This document shows positions 11,002 to 22,309 of a stretch of 64,000 bases of DNA, one piece after another. A program made the position numbers and the translations under genes. Each line of letters begins with the position of its first letter. Within the stretch, counting starts at the first letter, position 1. Source of the stretch: Pseudeuparius sepicola (Eukaryota > Arthropoda > Insecta > Coleoptera > Anthribidae). A model generated the notes under the pieces. That model made no database searches, was not told the DNA's origin, and saw only the letters and a list, made by a program, of their open reading frames with translations. Where the stretch lies: contig OY987298.1 of assembly GCA_963920635.1 (NCBI GenBank), positions 310,001 through 374,000 on the forward strand. The letters are read 5' to 3'.

Positions 11002-12708
11002 TACAGTGGCTTTATACAAGACAGTGGCGACACAGCCGCCATGTTTCGTCAAATTAGAGGTGGGACTATTTAAAAAATATATCGATATTGTGAATCCAGT
11101 ATCGATTTTTTATTCATCCATATTTATGACTATTACATATTAAATAAAATCAATTTATTGCCCATTTTTTGAGAAATAAACGGTAAACCGTACATACCTG
11201 TTCCGTTTCGTTTATATTTTAAAATTAATTACCTACTAATATCAGTGACTATACTGCTAATATTGAATGGTTCTCACTGGACATGTCTAGAATAGACGAA
11301 CACATTTTGAGCATGTGTTTGTATTTTGAAAAGTTTAGAAATGAGCAGGTAGCAATAATAAACAGAAAATTTTAAAAATATAAAATAGGGAAAACACAAT
11401 ATAATTATATGGTACTTTTAGCTTAGGAAATAAAGTAATGATAACTACATTATAATAAAATAACTCCAAACGTAGGCATGTTCAATTTATAATTGGTGTT
11501 CATTGGTGTTATTATGTACATACAGAAAACTTTAGAATGAACAATTTTCTTCAGAGCTGTTGAAGTCCTAAATAAAGCACTTGGTACACGAGACTAAAAC
11601 TCAAAGGATAATTGCTTTTATTTCTGGTTTTTGACACTTTTAATTTACTTATTTTCATGGATACACCATAAGAAAAATGAAAAGTGATATTACAATCTTC
11701 AACATCCTTCCCTTTGGATGATTTTTCTTAAGCCCATTGTTTTACAGGTGTAACAGCCTCTCAAAATATTTTTGGTTTAAATAAGTAAAGCTTTCATGAA
11801 AATGTTCGCAATTTGCTCCATTGTGCTTGTTTGAGACCATAAAAACTTGTCTGGAGTCTACAAAACTGTATTGGTTGAATCTTCATAACCTTTTGGTTGT
11901 TTCACATAAACATCTTCATCGATTTTTCCAGCAGCTATATGCTTAATATTCCTTTTATTATCATTCCAGATTTGACTACAGGGCTAAACGTTTGGTCGTA
12001 GTCTTCACATTTTCTTTGTGAACAACGTTTCATTACCAACCTCGCCTATAGTATTTTTCTATTCATCCATCCGGAATTAATTATTCTCTCCTTGTATATC
12101 CATTTATAAGATACTTTACCTAATGCTTTCTTGTCTTTTGGAAGTCTCTGTAAAACTCATTTTTGTTTTATTCAGGTGACTTCATTTCTTTATACATTAC
12201 AGCTAACCATCACTTTATCCATTACAGTTTCTTCATGGTTCAAAGTTTTCAAATTTTGCTGGTTTTGCAATTTTCTACGGTCCCTCAGCTCCATTATTTT
12301 CATTTCTTCATGATCTTCCTCCTGCTAATCGGTCATCTTTTGACCTTCTGTACCGCTTTTTCCAACTTCTTCATTGTATTCTTCTTCTGGATAACCATCA
12401 TCTTCTTGCAACCTTCCCTCGCTTTTATACATTTCTTGCATGACAACCATCTACGTTGTGGTCACCTTACTTTACTTTTCTCAAAGAAAGACACAGATAA
12501 AGCGCAGAAATATGATAATACACACATAAACAAAGCGTACGTCCATAATAAGGGACAACACGAATGACGGATCTGTAGAATGACGCCGTCGTTATGAAAT
12601 CGATACAAATAAGTCGATCCATTATGACAGAATTTGACGAAACATGGCGGAACCAATCAAAAATCGGACAACGGTTGTCGCCACTGTCTCGTATAAAAAG
12701 CCACTGTA
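11002..12708. mobile_element. hAT-like element containing a Copia fragment
   Basis: Ends TACAGTGGCTTTATACAAGA and complement (TACAGTGGCTTTTTATACGA read inward from 12708). The flanks are identical 8-mers, CCTGATAC at 10994-11001 and 12709-12716. The 8-bp duplication and CAGTGGC core indicate hAT. Each end carries CAGTGGC twice, then a CCGCCATGTTTCGTC motif (11036-11050, mirrored at 12636-12650). A TA duplication (element 11004-12706) is the alternative reading but would leave the flanking 8-mers unexplained. The interior holds a decayed Copia polymerase, so this is a nested or captured structure. Confidence 0.7.
11700..12440 (-). pseudogene. Ty1/Copia reverse-transcriptase fragment, decayed
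   Basis: Read on the minus strand with frame changes, this shows the Copia order: a linker with LRDRRKLQNQQNL (~12280), then LPKDKKALG..YKWIYK (~12140-12085), ARLVMKRCSQRK..DYDQTFSPVVK (~12045-11970), DEDVYVKQPKGYED (~11925-11880) and CRLQTSFYGLKQAQ (~11862-11820). These match the RVT_2 motifs KARLVAKG, TFSPVV, VYMKQPEGF and SLYGLKQA. Stops and frameshifts are frequent, the segment between TFSPVV and KQPKGY is shortened, and no LTRs are seen. It is a dead fragment. A 134-codon open frame on the opposite strand is its shadow. Confidence 0.82.
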
Positions 12709-12716
12709 CCTGATAC

Positions 12717-13195
12717 ATATGGCTCCGATGCTTACGAACAGAATTATTAACTTGTGTATTCGATTTGATGGTGGCATTTGAAGACATTTGGCATGCTTTA
12801 AATTAAAGCAGCTCGTTTCCGTGTCTCCTGAAATGTTCTGAATTATTCCCGAAGTTTCAGTCTAGACTTCAGCTTTGGCTTCCGGTCGAGTTTCCGCGTA
12901 ATAATCCTTCCATTTTTCGACAAAGACCTGTCATACGTTTTTGTTGCGTGTCCACGTAGTTATCAAACATTTAGCGGCCCCGTCCCCCCTGCCAGTCAAC
13001 GTCGAGCCGGTCCTGATAAATTTTTCGTGCCCGCCATTCGGAAATATACGCTATAGGAGGTGACGGGCGTATTTTTAGAAACGTTTCTGGCTATCGTGCG
13101 CTTTGTTCGATCCCGAATAGTATATTCTATAGCTAGTATGGAAATACCTGCTGTATGGTTTACCCTGAAAATTAACACATTTTGTCAAATTGCCG
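12717..13195. other. Unassigned sequence
   Basis: No gene, repeat or element end recognised. Confidence 0.3.
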
Positions 13196-13201
13196 ATACT
13201 T

Positions 13202-13289
13202 GGAACATTCTCGAAATATAGGGAACATTCTCGAAAAAAAAGGAAACATTCTCGAAATTGGAACATTCTCGACTTTCGGGAATGTTCCC
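13202..13289 (+). promoter_or_regulatory. Phased array of heat-shock-element motifs
   Basis: The motif GGAACATTCTCGAAA occurs at 13202 and 13222, with slight variation at 13242 (one extra A) and 13260 (last bases differ). An inverted GGGAATGTTCCC follows at 13278-13289. GAA-CA-TTC-TC-GAA is exactly the three-unit heat-shock-factor site (nGAAnnTTCnnGAAn). The repeat spacing of 20, 20 and 18 bp keeps the copies on the same face of the helix. TATA-like sequences follow at 13326-13331 and 13336-13342. No coding region is recognised downstream, so binding and function are inferred. Confidence 0.55.
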
Positions 13290-13439
13290 TTTCTAATTCA
13301 GAAATTAGTGTTGGAGAAATCTTCATATATACGAGTATAAATGAGTTAAATAGCACCTCTTTAAGTCATATTTTTACGAATGAAAAAATACTAAACCAAG
13401 AAATTCTCCGTTTCTTATATCCCCCCACCAGCGCATAAA

Positions 13440-14126
13440 CGTGTTATCCCCCTGCTTGGGGGACGACTAGGGGGTAAAATCAGCGGGAAGGGGGGGGGGG
13501 GGGGGTTGGTGCATTAGCTGTATTGACGTTACGTCTGGGGGTGTGTACACACAGGGGGTGGCCGGGAGGGGTTGAAATTTGATATCCCTGTCGGAAGACG
13601 TGATTATGGGGTGGCTTACAACGTAAATACGTTTTCTTTTGAAGCCGGGGGGACTGGGAAAGCTTTATGATGTCGCCGTGTTGGATATTATTTTTCGCGT
13701 CGCGGAAATGTGGGCAGAAACAAAGGTAGGGGACAAAGCCGAGGCGTGTTCGGTGCAAAAGAAACAGTAAACTTAACTTTAGATGATTATAAAGGTACTT
13801 TAAGATAATATAAAAAGTTCTAGTGTTTATAGATAAGTTTATGATTAATATGTTTTGCCTCAGTTCGTATTTTTATCCTTCTCCATAATATTGTTGATAT
13901 GTAGAATTTCAAGGGCTTAAATCTTCACAGCTTGGGCAAAACACAGGTCCAATAATAAGCGTGGAATTGTTTTCGTGGGAGTTAAATTGAAATTTATGGG
14001 GGTTTTGGGGGTGAAGCTCTCACCCTATCTCCCTGTTTTTGCCATTTGTTTACCCCCAAGAAGCGGCAAGGGGCTTTGGACGATTAACGGAAATCGATAG
14101 GGAAGATATTCGCTTATTCCTGTATT
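13440..14126. other. Unassigned G-rich then AT-rich sequence
   Basis: A run of 16 G at 13490-13505 lies in a G-rich stretch (13450-13580) with guanine-quadruplex potential. No gene is recognised. Confidence 0.35.
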
Positions 14127-14134
14127 ATTATAGT

Positions 14135-15696
14135 TAGAGTAACCCAAATATGCAAGTCGAAACCCTAAAAATATGCGCATAAATATGTCAATAATTTAGT
14201 CAAAATATGCAGGAAAATGTTGAAAATATGCAAATTAAGAAATACTTTAAAGATATAAATTTATTGTTTTATCTACAAATACACATATATAATGTACATA
14301 CAAATTTTTAAATGCATTTATACATAGTAAAAATAACAATATTTTATTTTAAATTTTCTACATACAGGGCGATTGAACTAAATCTAAATATGCATTTATT
14401 ATAAATTATAAAAATCAGGTTGAAATTTAGTTGTAAAAGCAATAAACCACTAAATATTGCTCAAAATTCTCAATTAAAAAATTTTGTCTTCTATCAGAAT
14501 ATAAAAATTTATAAATGGAGAAACTCCTTGCAAGAGGTGCGCTTTTAAAATTGTTCACTATCACAGGATCCAAATCGATGGATTCGGTAAAATCTCCCTT
14601 TAAAATATTTGCTACTTGCCTAAGAAACTGAAACCCACTATTTTTTTCACATTTCTAAATTTTTGAAATATTTTGTCCCCAATTTTACCTGTCACATTTC
14701 GAAAAGCAACCTCAGATTGTTTTACCAGTTCTACACTTCGGGTTAATGGCAAATTAGATTCCTCCATTTGTGTTATTGTTTTAGAAAAAAAGCTATAATT
14801 TACTTTTAGAAAGGAAAGTTGTTTATTTATTTCCTTGTTTTCGAATAGTTGTTTAACATATGTAAGGGACTGGGAAGATTCGTTCGAAAATTATGAAATT
14901 AGGTCTTTCAGTTGGCAAAAATTCTCGCAATAAAAAAATGCAGCTTCCAACCAAGTGTCCCATCTTGTAATAACAGGTTGAGGTGGAAGAGCAGGAGTGT
15001 TTTCTTTGTAGAACTGAACCCTTATAGGCACTTTAAGGAAGACTTTTTTCATAATGGAAATTATGAATTTTATTAAAAAGTAATTTAAATAATTATTACC
15101 AATAAATAATATATTTAATATCTTACACAACTATTAAATATAATAATTTATAATTACAATAGGTAAGATTTGTCAGTCTGATGCATATTCACTAACATCG
15201 TCATCGGAGGAGTCACTTTCGGAATTAGTAATAATTAGCAGTTCTGTGATTATGTCTATATTAATTTCATTTTGTAAGTACTTCTCTTCGGTTTTGATAA
15301 CATAACACAGTATTTTCCAATTGTTGTTACGCTGCTGTGTGAAATGAGCCAGTGCAGGTGGGTTTTCTGGGTATTATTTACAAACTACATACAAAATTCT
15401 CGGCCTTCAAATTTTGTATGATCTGTACTTTATTCGTTTTCAGATCACCAGGATTAGTGCCCATAAAATTATAATTTAAGTACCTATATTATTTTGGGAA
15501 AACCAGGTACCTACCTAGACACCGACCCCTGCGTTCCCAAAAATGAATGAAACGCCTGCCAAAGATTTAAATTATCCTAAATTCTTTCGATTATGCACAA
15601 TATGCCATATTTTAAGGATATATGCAAATATTTAAAAAAAATCATAGAATATGCTAAATATGCAAAATATGCGTGTTGCGTATTTGGGTTACTCTA
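14135..15696 (-). mobile_element. Degenerate hAT transposon
   Basis: Ends TAGAGTAACCCAAATATGCA and complement (from 15696: TAGAGTAACCCAAATACGCA) fit the hAT YARNG end rule. Flanks are ATTATAGT (14127-14134) and ATTTATAGT (15697-15705), an 8-bp duplication with one extra T. The interior is rich in ATATGC words near both ends, likely transposase-binding repeats. A broken transposase lies on the minus strand. Confidence 0.8.
14500..15130 (-). pseudogene. hAT transposase fragment
   Basis: Minus-strand translation gives KKVFLKVPIRVQFYKE then PPQPVITRWDTWLEAAFFY and CENFCQLKDLIS (15052-14891), the strongly conserved hAT core around TRW.TWL.AA..Y. After a stop it continues as QSLTYVKQLFENKEINKQLS and NYSFFSKTITQMEESNLPLT, then GDKIFQKFRN, and the frame breaks again before 14580. 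A separate acidic piece (SESDSSDDDVSEYASD) lies upstream at about 15233-15178. The N-terminal zinc finger and the C-terminal dimerisation part are missing, so it cannot make an active enzyme. It sits inside the TIR-bounded element above. Confidence 0.85.
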
Positions 15697-15705
15697 ATTT
15701 ATAGT

Positions 15706-16301
15706 ACTTAGTTATTATTATATTATAGAATGACAATAAACTGACTTCCAATTCTCATACCTACCTCTCCGATAGAAAGAAAATGCCCCTAGTATTTGCC
15801 TCGTATATTTCCCCAAGGGTAGGGAGAGGCTGGGAGAGCCATCGGGATCTCTGGGATTTCCTGCTACAGCCCCGTCATTATTATGATTGACGTTCTGGAG
15901 CACCAGAATTCTCCAGAGGCTTTCCGTAACTATCCGCTATGCCATGTTCCCTTATTAGATCTCTGCGACCGGCAAATTGACATCGGTAATGCAGTTTGTA
16001 CTTACCCAACATCTACTAATAGACTATTTTCACTTATGATCTCCCGTGAGTGCACGAACATTTCGAAAATTGTCCACGGACAGTAGAACGAGCGTTCAGA
16101 GATATACTAATAAGTCCGGGCACTCGGCCTTGTGTAAACACACGTTTCCCTCTTGCCCTCTCCCGCTCCCCTCCTCATCGAGCCGATCGATATCTTATAA
16201 TATAAGAAAATAAGCTGTACACGGTGTAGCTGAGAGCGGTTCGTTCGCATTCTACCGGCGCGCGCAAAATATTACCGACCGACCGTGACTGTGTTGTAGT
16301 G
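15706..16301. other. Unassigned sequence, possible THAP promoter
   Basis: Mostly unrecognised. From 16140 the sequence turns C- and then CG-rich (CGGCGCGCGC at 16257-16266) with TATA-like TCTTATAATATAAG at 16193-16206, and leads into the THAP start codon at 16302. This could be the original promoter and 5' leader of that gene. Confidence 0.3.
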
Positions 16302-16973
16302 ATGCCTAGTAACGCTTTTTACTGCAATGCGGATGGCTGTAAAATCAGTTCAAAAGACTATATTACCTTTTTTCATTTCCTAAAGACCCTGAAAGGTAAG
16401 ATTAAGTTTACCTACCACATTTTTATGTGACATTTGAATACCTAGGTATTAATTGAATAATAATATATAGATGATATAATATTACAATATTGAAATTTTG
16501 AAGGTGCCAGCAATGAAAGAATGCTTTATAATTAGGGTTCATCGGAGAACATAAATTTGCGAATATTCCACCTGAAGAGGCATATAAACCTATAAGAATT
16601 TGCAAGGCACATTTTGATGATCAGTCATTCACTTCGTCCGGAAAACGTTTAGTAAAAACTGCTGTCCCCTCGGCTGTCCCATTAAGATTATTGCCAGAAG
16701 CTTATGGTAAGACGCGTGCTTGTGTAGGTACGTATGCGTAATATTTTGTTCTGTATTGTTTATGTCAATTTAAGTATCAAAATATTTACTTTTAGGATGA
16801 AAAAGTAGATATGATTAGTTTAACTCGTTGTCGTTAAATATTTATTTGTTATTTATGTTTTTGTCTGCTTTATGTTTTGTTAGGCTTTATTAAAAATGAA
16901 CGTAAAACATAAAAAATTGCATTTTTATTCAGGTTCCAACCAAAGTCTACAGATATACCTACTAATTATGTAG
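16302..16973 (+). pseudogene. THAP-domain zinc-finger gene, three exons, frameshifted
   Basis: THAP domains are zinc-dependent DNA-binding folds in transcription factors and P-element transposases. Exon 1 (16302-16395) starts MPSNAFYCNADGC, giving the first C-x4-C zinc pair, and ends at AG|GTAAGA. The expected FPKDPER ending is readable only after restoring one T lost from a T run near 16375, so the frame is broken. Exon 2 (about 16511-16706) encodes GFIGEHKFANIPPEEAY, then RICKAHFDDQSF with the second zinc pair C-x2-H, and GKRLVKTAVPS. It ends at a clear GTAAGA donor. A third exon may start at 16933 after TTTTTATTCAG and stops at 16973. A second frame slip lies near 16530. This is probably a pseudogene, though an assembly error in exon 1 cannot be excluded. 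Confidence 0.8.
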
Positions 16974-16979
16974 ATTCTG

Positions 16980-17798
16980 GTAATAGCTACCTTGTATTTT
17001 AATTTAACTGTACCTACCAAAAACTAACGGCACACTTACCTACACAAATAGGTATACTAATATTTGTAGATTTTGGTAAATAATGGAAAGTCAATATGAA
17101 CCTGCCCCCCCGTATAACTAGCTTGACGACGATTTCGTTTAGTCGCCCCTCGTAAATGCGAAGCGTGCGAGGAGACGCTGATTTGCGACCGATCGCAAAC
17201 AATTCTCGGCTTTTCCGAGAGATCAAAGAAGTGAGCGTATTTCTAGACTTTGGACTTCGGTATATCTTCAATAAGGCACCTGCGCGTTGCATCTGCGCAC
17301 GCGTTCGCAATCTCTACGTAGATTAAAATCGGATCCGGAGATAAAGGAGGCGCACAATGCCCGCGCGTTATTACTAACGATACGCCGCGACCGCAAGAAA
17401 TTTATTATTGTTTATTGTTATTGTCCCGGGGCGGCCCATTGTTTCGCCTTGGCCACCTTTTGTTCTTTAAACTGGATTTACTGCTGTGCAGCGGGTCGCT
17501 AAGTGCGCTTTTAGTTGCTTTAAAACTGGCTGGAAATGTTGGAGTCGGTTGGTTTGGTAATGTACAGCTGCGGGTGTGCTTTTGTTTCAACGAAAACGAA
17601 TCAACGCGGTGAAACTAGGGATAGGAACTACGGACAACGTTATGGGGTCGTAAATACGTAGTTAGTATTCTCCGACGCCGCTTCTAAGTGTATAATATAG
17701 AATGATGTAGGGCAACGCGGTAAAACCTGTTAAATAAAATTAATAACAGGCAACAAAATAAACATAACAAAATAAAAACAAAACAAAATAGTATATTA
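16980..17798. other. Unassigned sequence
   Basis: No gene recognised. 17100-17600 is more GC-rich than its surroundings with several short overlapping open frames and no domain. Confidence 0.3.
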
Positions 17799-17800
17799 TA

Positions 17801-19222
17801 CAGGGTGAGTTTTTCTCGATGCCCACTATGGGGATCTCGGAAACTAGCAGAGCTAGAACAGAGGTAATAGGGAAAGAATTGCAGTTTTGAATGCTCAATC
17901 TAATGCCCCTTTTTCGGTTTTTAAAAAAGTTCATGGTTCACTAGATTTTTTGCTATTCCATCAGATCTCTGTAGCTCCGTTATTTCTGATTATACAGAAA
18001 AACTGTAGAGACAAAAATTGTAGATAATTTTGGGCTTAATAAGATAATCCTATCCATTTTTTTTATGTCGTTTGTGATTTTTTAGATATGACATAAATTT
18101 GTGTTTTTTTTAATGTAAATCATAGTTGGCTGTGGCCTTATCAAATCGGCCATTTTTTGAGCTTTCCAAAGATATAATACTCGGCATAGTTAATATAAAA
18201 AAATAAAAGAGCTATGGGTAATTTTCTGTTTTTTTTTTTTAATTTTCACATAGTCAGCAGTGGAATGTTTTCATAATTACGTTCTATTTTATTTTTAGCT
18301 GGTAACACGATGTAATAAAACAAAACAAAAATTATCATGATGGAGCTCCACCACATAATTATTTGCCCGTAAGAAATTACCTAGATCAGTTCTATCCAAA
18401 TAGTTGGATAGGGAGAAATAAACCTATTTCCTGGCCGCCCCGATCCCTCAATTTGTCTGTTTTGGATTTCTTTTTGTGGGGAACAGTACAAAATAAAGTA
18501 TGAGACAATTGTTGAATTAAGAGCAGCTGTTTTAGAAGCAATTGCCAGTATTAACAGGCGCTCTCTAAGAAAGGCGACAAATTCAGTTTTAAAAAGATGC
18601 AATATTTGCGTAAATAATAATGGTGGATTGTTTGAACATGCACCATTTTATTTTAAAAGATGACGTATTAAAATAATATTAATTTGAATTTGACTTTTTT
18701 AATTTTTGTTTTATTTTGTTACATTTTGTTACCAGCTAAAAACAAAATATTAGAAAGTTTGAAGTATGTCTAATTATAAAATAGAACGTAATTATAAAAA
18801 TTAAAAAAAAACAGAAAATTAGCCATAGGTAGCTCTTTTATTTTTTTATAATAACTATTAATATCTTTTGAAAGCTCAAAAATGGCCGATCTGATAAGAC
18901 CACAGCCAACTAGGTATGATTTACGTTTAAAAAAACACAAATTTATGTCATATCTCAAAAATCACAAACAACATAAAAACTTGGATTTGATTGTCTTATT
19001 AAGCCCAAAATTATCTAGAATTTTTGTCTCTACAGTTTTTCTGTATAATCAGAAATAACAGAGCTACAGAGATCTCATGAAATAGCAAAAAATCACTCTT
19101 CAAAATATCTATTAAGCCATGAACTTTATTAAAAAAACGCAATTCTTTCCCCATTTAACCTTTGGTCTAGCTCTGCTAGTTTCCGAGATCCCCATAGTGG
19201 TCATCGAAAAAAACTCACCCTG
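17801..19222 (+). mobile_element. Mariner-type element with ~525-bp inverted repeats and dead transposase
   Basis: Flanked by TA (17799-17800 and 19223-19224), ends CAGGGTGAGTTTTTCTCGAT and complement. Inverted repeats 17801-18332 and 18701-19222 make up three quarters of the element. The ~370 bp between them is only the last third of a transposase gene. It is an internal-deletion derivative and links the intact transposon at 7730 to the fold-back elements. Confidence 0.9.
18336..18663 (+). pseudogene. C-terminal remnant of DD41D-type transposase
   Basis: Reads HDGAPPHNYLPVRNYLDQF, then NSWIGRNKPISWPPRSLNLS and VLDFFLWGTVQNKV. The second and third catalytic aspartates are 41 residues apart, the family norm. 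A frameshift with an in-frame TGA follows at ~18500. The next frame continues YETIVELRAAVLEAIASINR and ends KRCNICVNNNGGLFEHAPF before a stop at 18661. The catalytic first aspartate and DNA-binding domain are absent. PRSPDLTPLD of the intact enzyme has become PRSLNLSVLD. It cannot be functional. Confidence 0.92.
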
Positions 19223-19224
19223 TA

Positions 19225-19690
19225 TACACGGGGTCATTCAATCTTGATGTAAGAAAATATAACCACAGGTGAAAGAAAAAGCTTAATTCGAATTCAAAAT
19301 TGATACTGCCACTGCAGAGACTGCAGTAGCACACACTCTATCACTGTTTACTTTTAACTTCAATAGGTACAAGTTTATAGCCTGGCAAATCGAGGAACTG
19401 TACACGCCACGGTCCACACACCTGTACTCAAGAGATTGACAAGGACAAGACTTAGTCGCCTAGTCGCCACAGTCTGTACAGTTCCTTCCTACCGCATACT
19501 ACCGTCACCACCCGACCATTGCTTTTGTTCTGGAAATAGTTATTCAACCGCAGTTAGTTCACATCGACGCAACTTTAATGTAGGACTAAAACGAATTGTG
19601 ACTACTTTTTTAAGAATAGGTACCTTTAAATAATTTTACTGATATGAATTAGCTGCGGCTAAATAGTTATTCACGCAGAAACAATCCTGC
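19225..19690. other. Unassigned sequence
   Basis: No gene or repeat recognised. Confidence 0.3.
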
Positions 19691-19692
19691 GG

Positions 19693-19718
19693 TGACTGAC
19701 GTATTAATACGTCAGTCA
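19693..19718. repeat. Perfect 26-bp palindrome, remnant of the 30136 MITE
   Basis: TGACTGACGTATT followed immediately by its complement. The same 13 bases form the inverted ends of the small element at 30136-30311, so this looks like a copy that lost everything between its ends. Confidence 0.6.
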
Positions 19719-19797
19719 ACGGTATAAGTAATTGAATAATTACTGGTGTATATCTGACAGCCAACATGCCAGCGAGTAGTGACTGTATGATTGTATA

Positions 19798-20789
19798 CTA
19801 GGTGTCCCAGAATATGTGGACAATCTCCCACTGCTGTGTCGTAGGCGATGGAGAATAAGCTGAAGGCATCAATTTTTACGTATCTCACAGAGGGCGCCAC
19901 TTGCACTATTTTCGGATCATGTTATAGCTCATAACTTTTTTGAAGTTATCTTTTCGGTCTTGCAGGTCCATCATTTTACTGCACATTTTCATTTTGCAAC
20001 AAAAGTGTACTCTTGTTTCATAACGATAAAATCAACCGTTTGCGTTGAAATTTGTAAAACGTTGCTCAAAACACCTGTTAACTTCAACATTCGAAACATA
20101 AAATCTTTAACTACCGCTTTCAAACGTTACAGACCGACTGTACCATTTAAACTGAGAAAAAAATCCCTATGAACAATGTACCAAAAATTATTCGCCTTCA
20201 AAATGGAAAGGATTAAATTTGACAAAATTAGGACACCCTATTTCAAGAAAACCAATGGTGTTTTGTCCAATGTCCATTTGGTATTTTTTTCTACATTTCG
20301 AATGTACAGTTGATCTGTAACATTTGGAAGGGTAGGAGAAAGTTTTATGTTTTGAATGTTGAAGCTAACAGGCGTTTTAGGACACGTTTCGCCAATTTAA
20401 ACGCAAACGGTTGATTTTATCGGTGCAGTATGAAAAGATGTACTAAAATGATGCACCTGCAAGACCAAAAAGATAACCTCAAAAAAGTTAAGAGCTATAA
20501 CACGATCCAAAAATAGTGCAAGTGGCGCCCTCTGTGAGATACGTAACAATTGATGCCTTCAGCTTATTCTCCATCGCCTATAATACAGCAGTGCCAAATT
20601 TCCGTTCAGCAGCTTGATTGTTTTGGGAGATATTGCCATAATTCAATTTCAAAAAAAGAACTTCAACAATTTGACACCCTGTATCTCCGTAGGGGGCCCT
20701 CTGGGATTTTTTTTATAAGAACTTGTCCTGTTATTTTAACGTCCCCTGTATAAATCCGGGGGATTGCCCACATATTCTGGGACACCCTG
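19798..20789. mobile_element. Fold-back TA element with an insertion in its right arm
   Basis: Ends CTAGGTGTCCCAGAATATGTGG-type (left, 19798) and complement CACATATTCTGGGACACCCTG (right), flanked by TA (19796-19797 and 20790-20791). Arms mirror each other across a centre near 20250. The right arm is interrupted at about 20590-20755 by sequence that itself contains an element end (GACACCCTGTA near 20676). No coding remnant is recognised. Confidence 0.78.
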
Positions 20790-20791
20790 TA

Positions 20792-22309
20792 TTATATAAA
20801 TAAATGTTGATGGTTTATTTTTCTTGAACCCGCTAAAATCGAAGAACGGTGGTTTAGGTCCTCCAAGTGCCAGATGCAGAGTCAACTAAATTTTCAGGCT
20901 GTTCCTCGCCTGTTAATAATACCAGTCTAATAGTTAAGTGGGAATTTTTCAAATGAGGAAAATTTTCCGACGGAAAGGAGACTCATTCGATTTTAATACT
21001 GGTATCATGATCATACATAAAGGGACAACATGGGGTCGCCTAAACGGTGTATATCTCGCCTGTTTGTTTTGTCGGAGATGGTCGCACCTCGCGAGATCGT
21101 TGTTTTACATACCATCAACTTAATGGGTGTGTCCTGTGTTGGTACCACGCGTGGTGCCCGAAGAATAATGGATGAGTGAGGCGGGGACCGTGCTTTCTGT
21201 TGGTTTTTGAATAATTACGACCTAGTAGGGGGTAAAAAATGCTTTAGAATATTCTACAAGGTGTATTTATTTTCCCATACTCGGGTATATCTATACTTTC
21301 ATTGTTGTCACAGCGCGAGAGACGGGAACATCTGCCACAACTCCGAACTCCAACTCCCGCGGCCTTGTCTGGAGTTCGAGGCGGAAATTAAGGACTACAG
21401 ACTCGGAAGTTTGAGGGAAACTTACGCGAAGCCGTTCCTCTAAGCTTCAACGCCAATTAAAATAGATTTATTTACTTTGACATGTTTTGTATTTTAATGC
21501 AGTACCTATATGTTTTTAATATCTTGATGATTAGGTGGAAGAAGCCGTACTTTTCACCTTCATTTTAAGAGAATTTACATATTTTATTTTCTATTCTGAA
21601 TTTTTAACCGCCCAAAGAAACTCAATCGACGTCACGCTGTGAAAATCAATAAGCCGTTCTGCCAAAGGCTGTTCCATTATGGATACGTAGTAGATGAATT
21701 TAAAAGATTGTATTTTGATTGTCGTTATTGAAACGTCCACTAGGAAAAGTACCTAACAATTCATAGTTAAATAACTCAACAAAAGTAAATTATTTTCGTA
21801 CAGTTCACACGTAATTGCGAATAAAGTTTCTCATCTCTAAAGAAATACAGGGACCCTTTTTAAGATAAGACCCGTCAAAGATACAAGACAATGGCGAAGG
21901 AGCAGAAATTTATTTAATCATGCCAATTATTTTACAATCTTATTTCCAAGGGCAGAAGTTCATACTTTCCGTTTGTTCTTTCTTCTTTCAACGAGTTTCT
22001 TTTAACAAGAAAGATGTCACCGATTTGCCTGGAGAGCACGAAGCGAGAGGGAAATTGAAATAATGAGGGATTTTTTCTTCCACTGAAATTATTGAATGGT
22101 GGATATTGCAGTTTATTTTTCAAGCCGTTTAATTTTTAATTGTCTATACCTATTTTTTCTATAAATATCTTTATTTCTCTTCATTGTTTGGAAACTACAA
22201 ATGTATAGTATTTATAAAGCCACTTGAAACAGCATAAAAAAACTCGATTTGGCGTCACAAAAAAGAACATAGGAGATTAGCGTCACGTAGTTTTCAAAAA
22301 TATAATATA
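20792..22309. other. Unassigned sequence
   Basis: No gene recognised in about 1.5 kb. Short open frames (20938-21123, 21207-21443) carry no domain. A GC-richer patch lies at 21300-21440. Confidence 0.3.

Noticed and set aside
12163..12567. 134-codon hydrophobic open frame on the plus strand
   Set aside because: It is the antisense shadow of the Copia fragment; hydrophobic character comes from the complementary acidic and lysine-rich codons.
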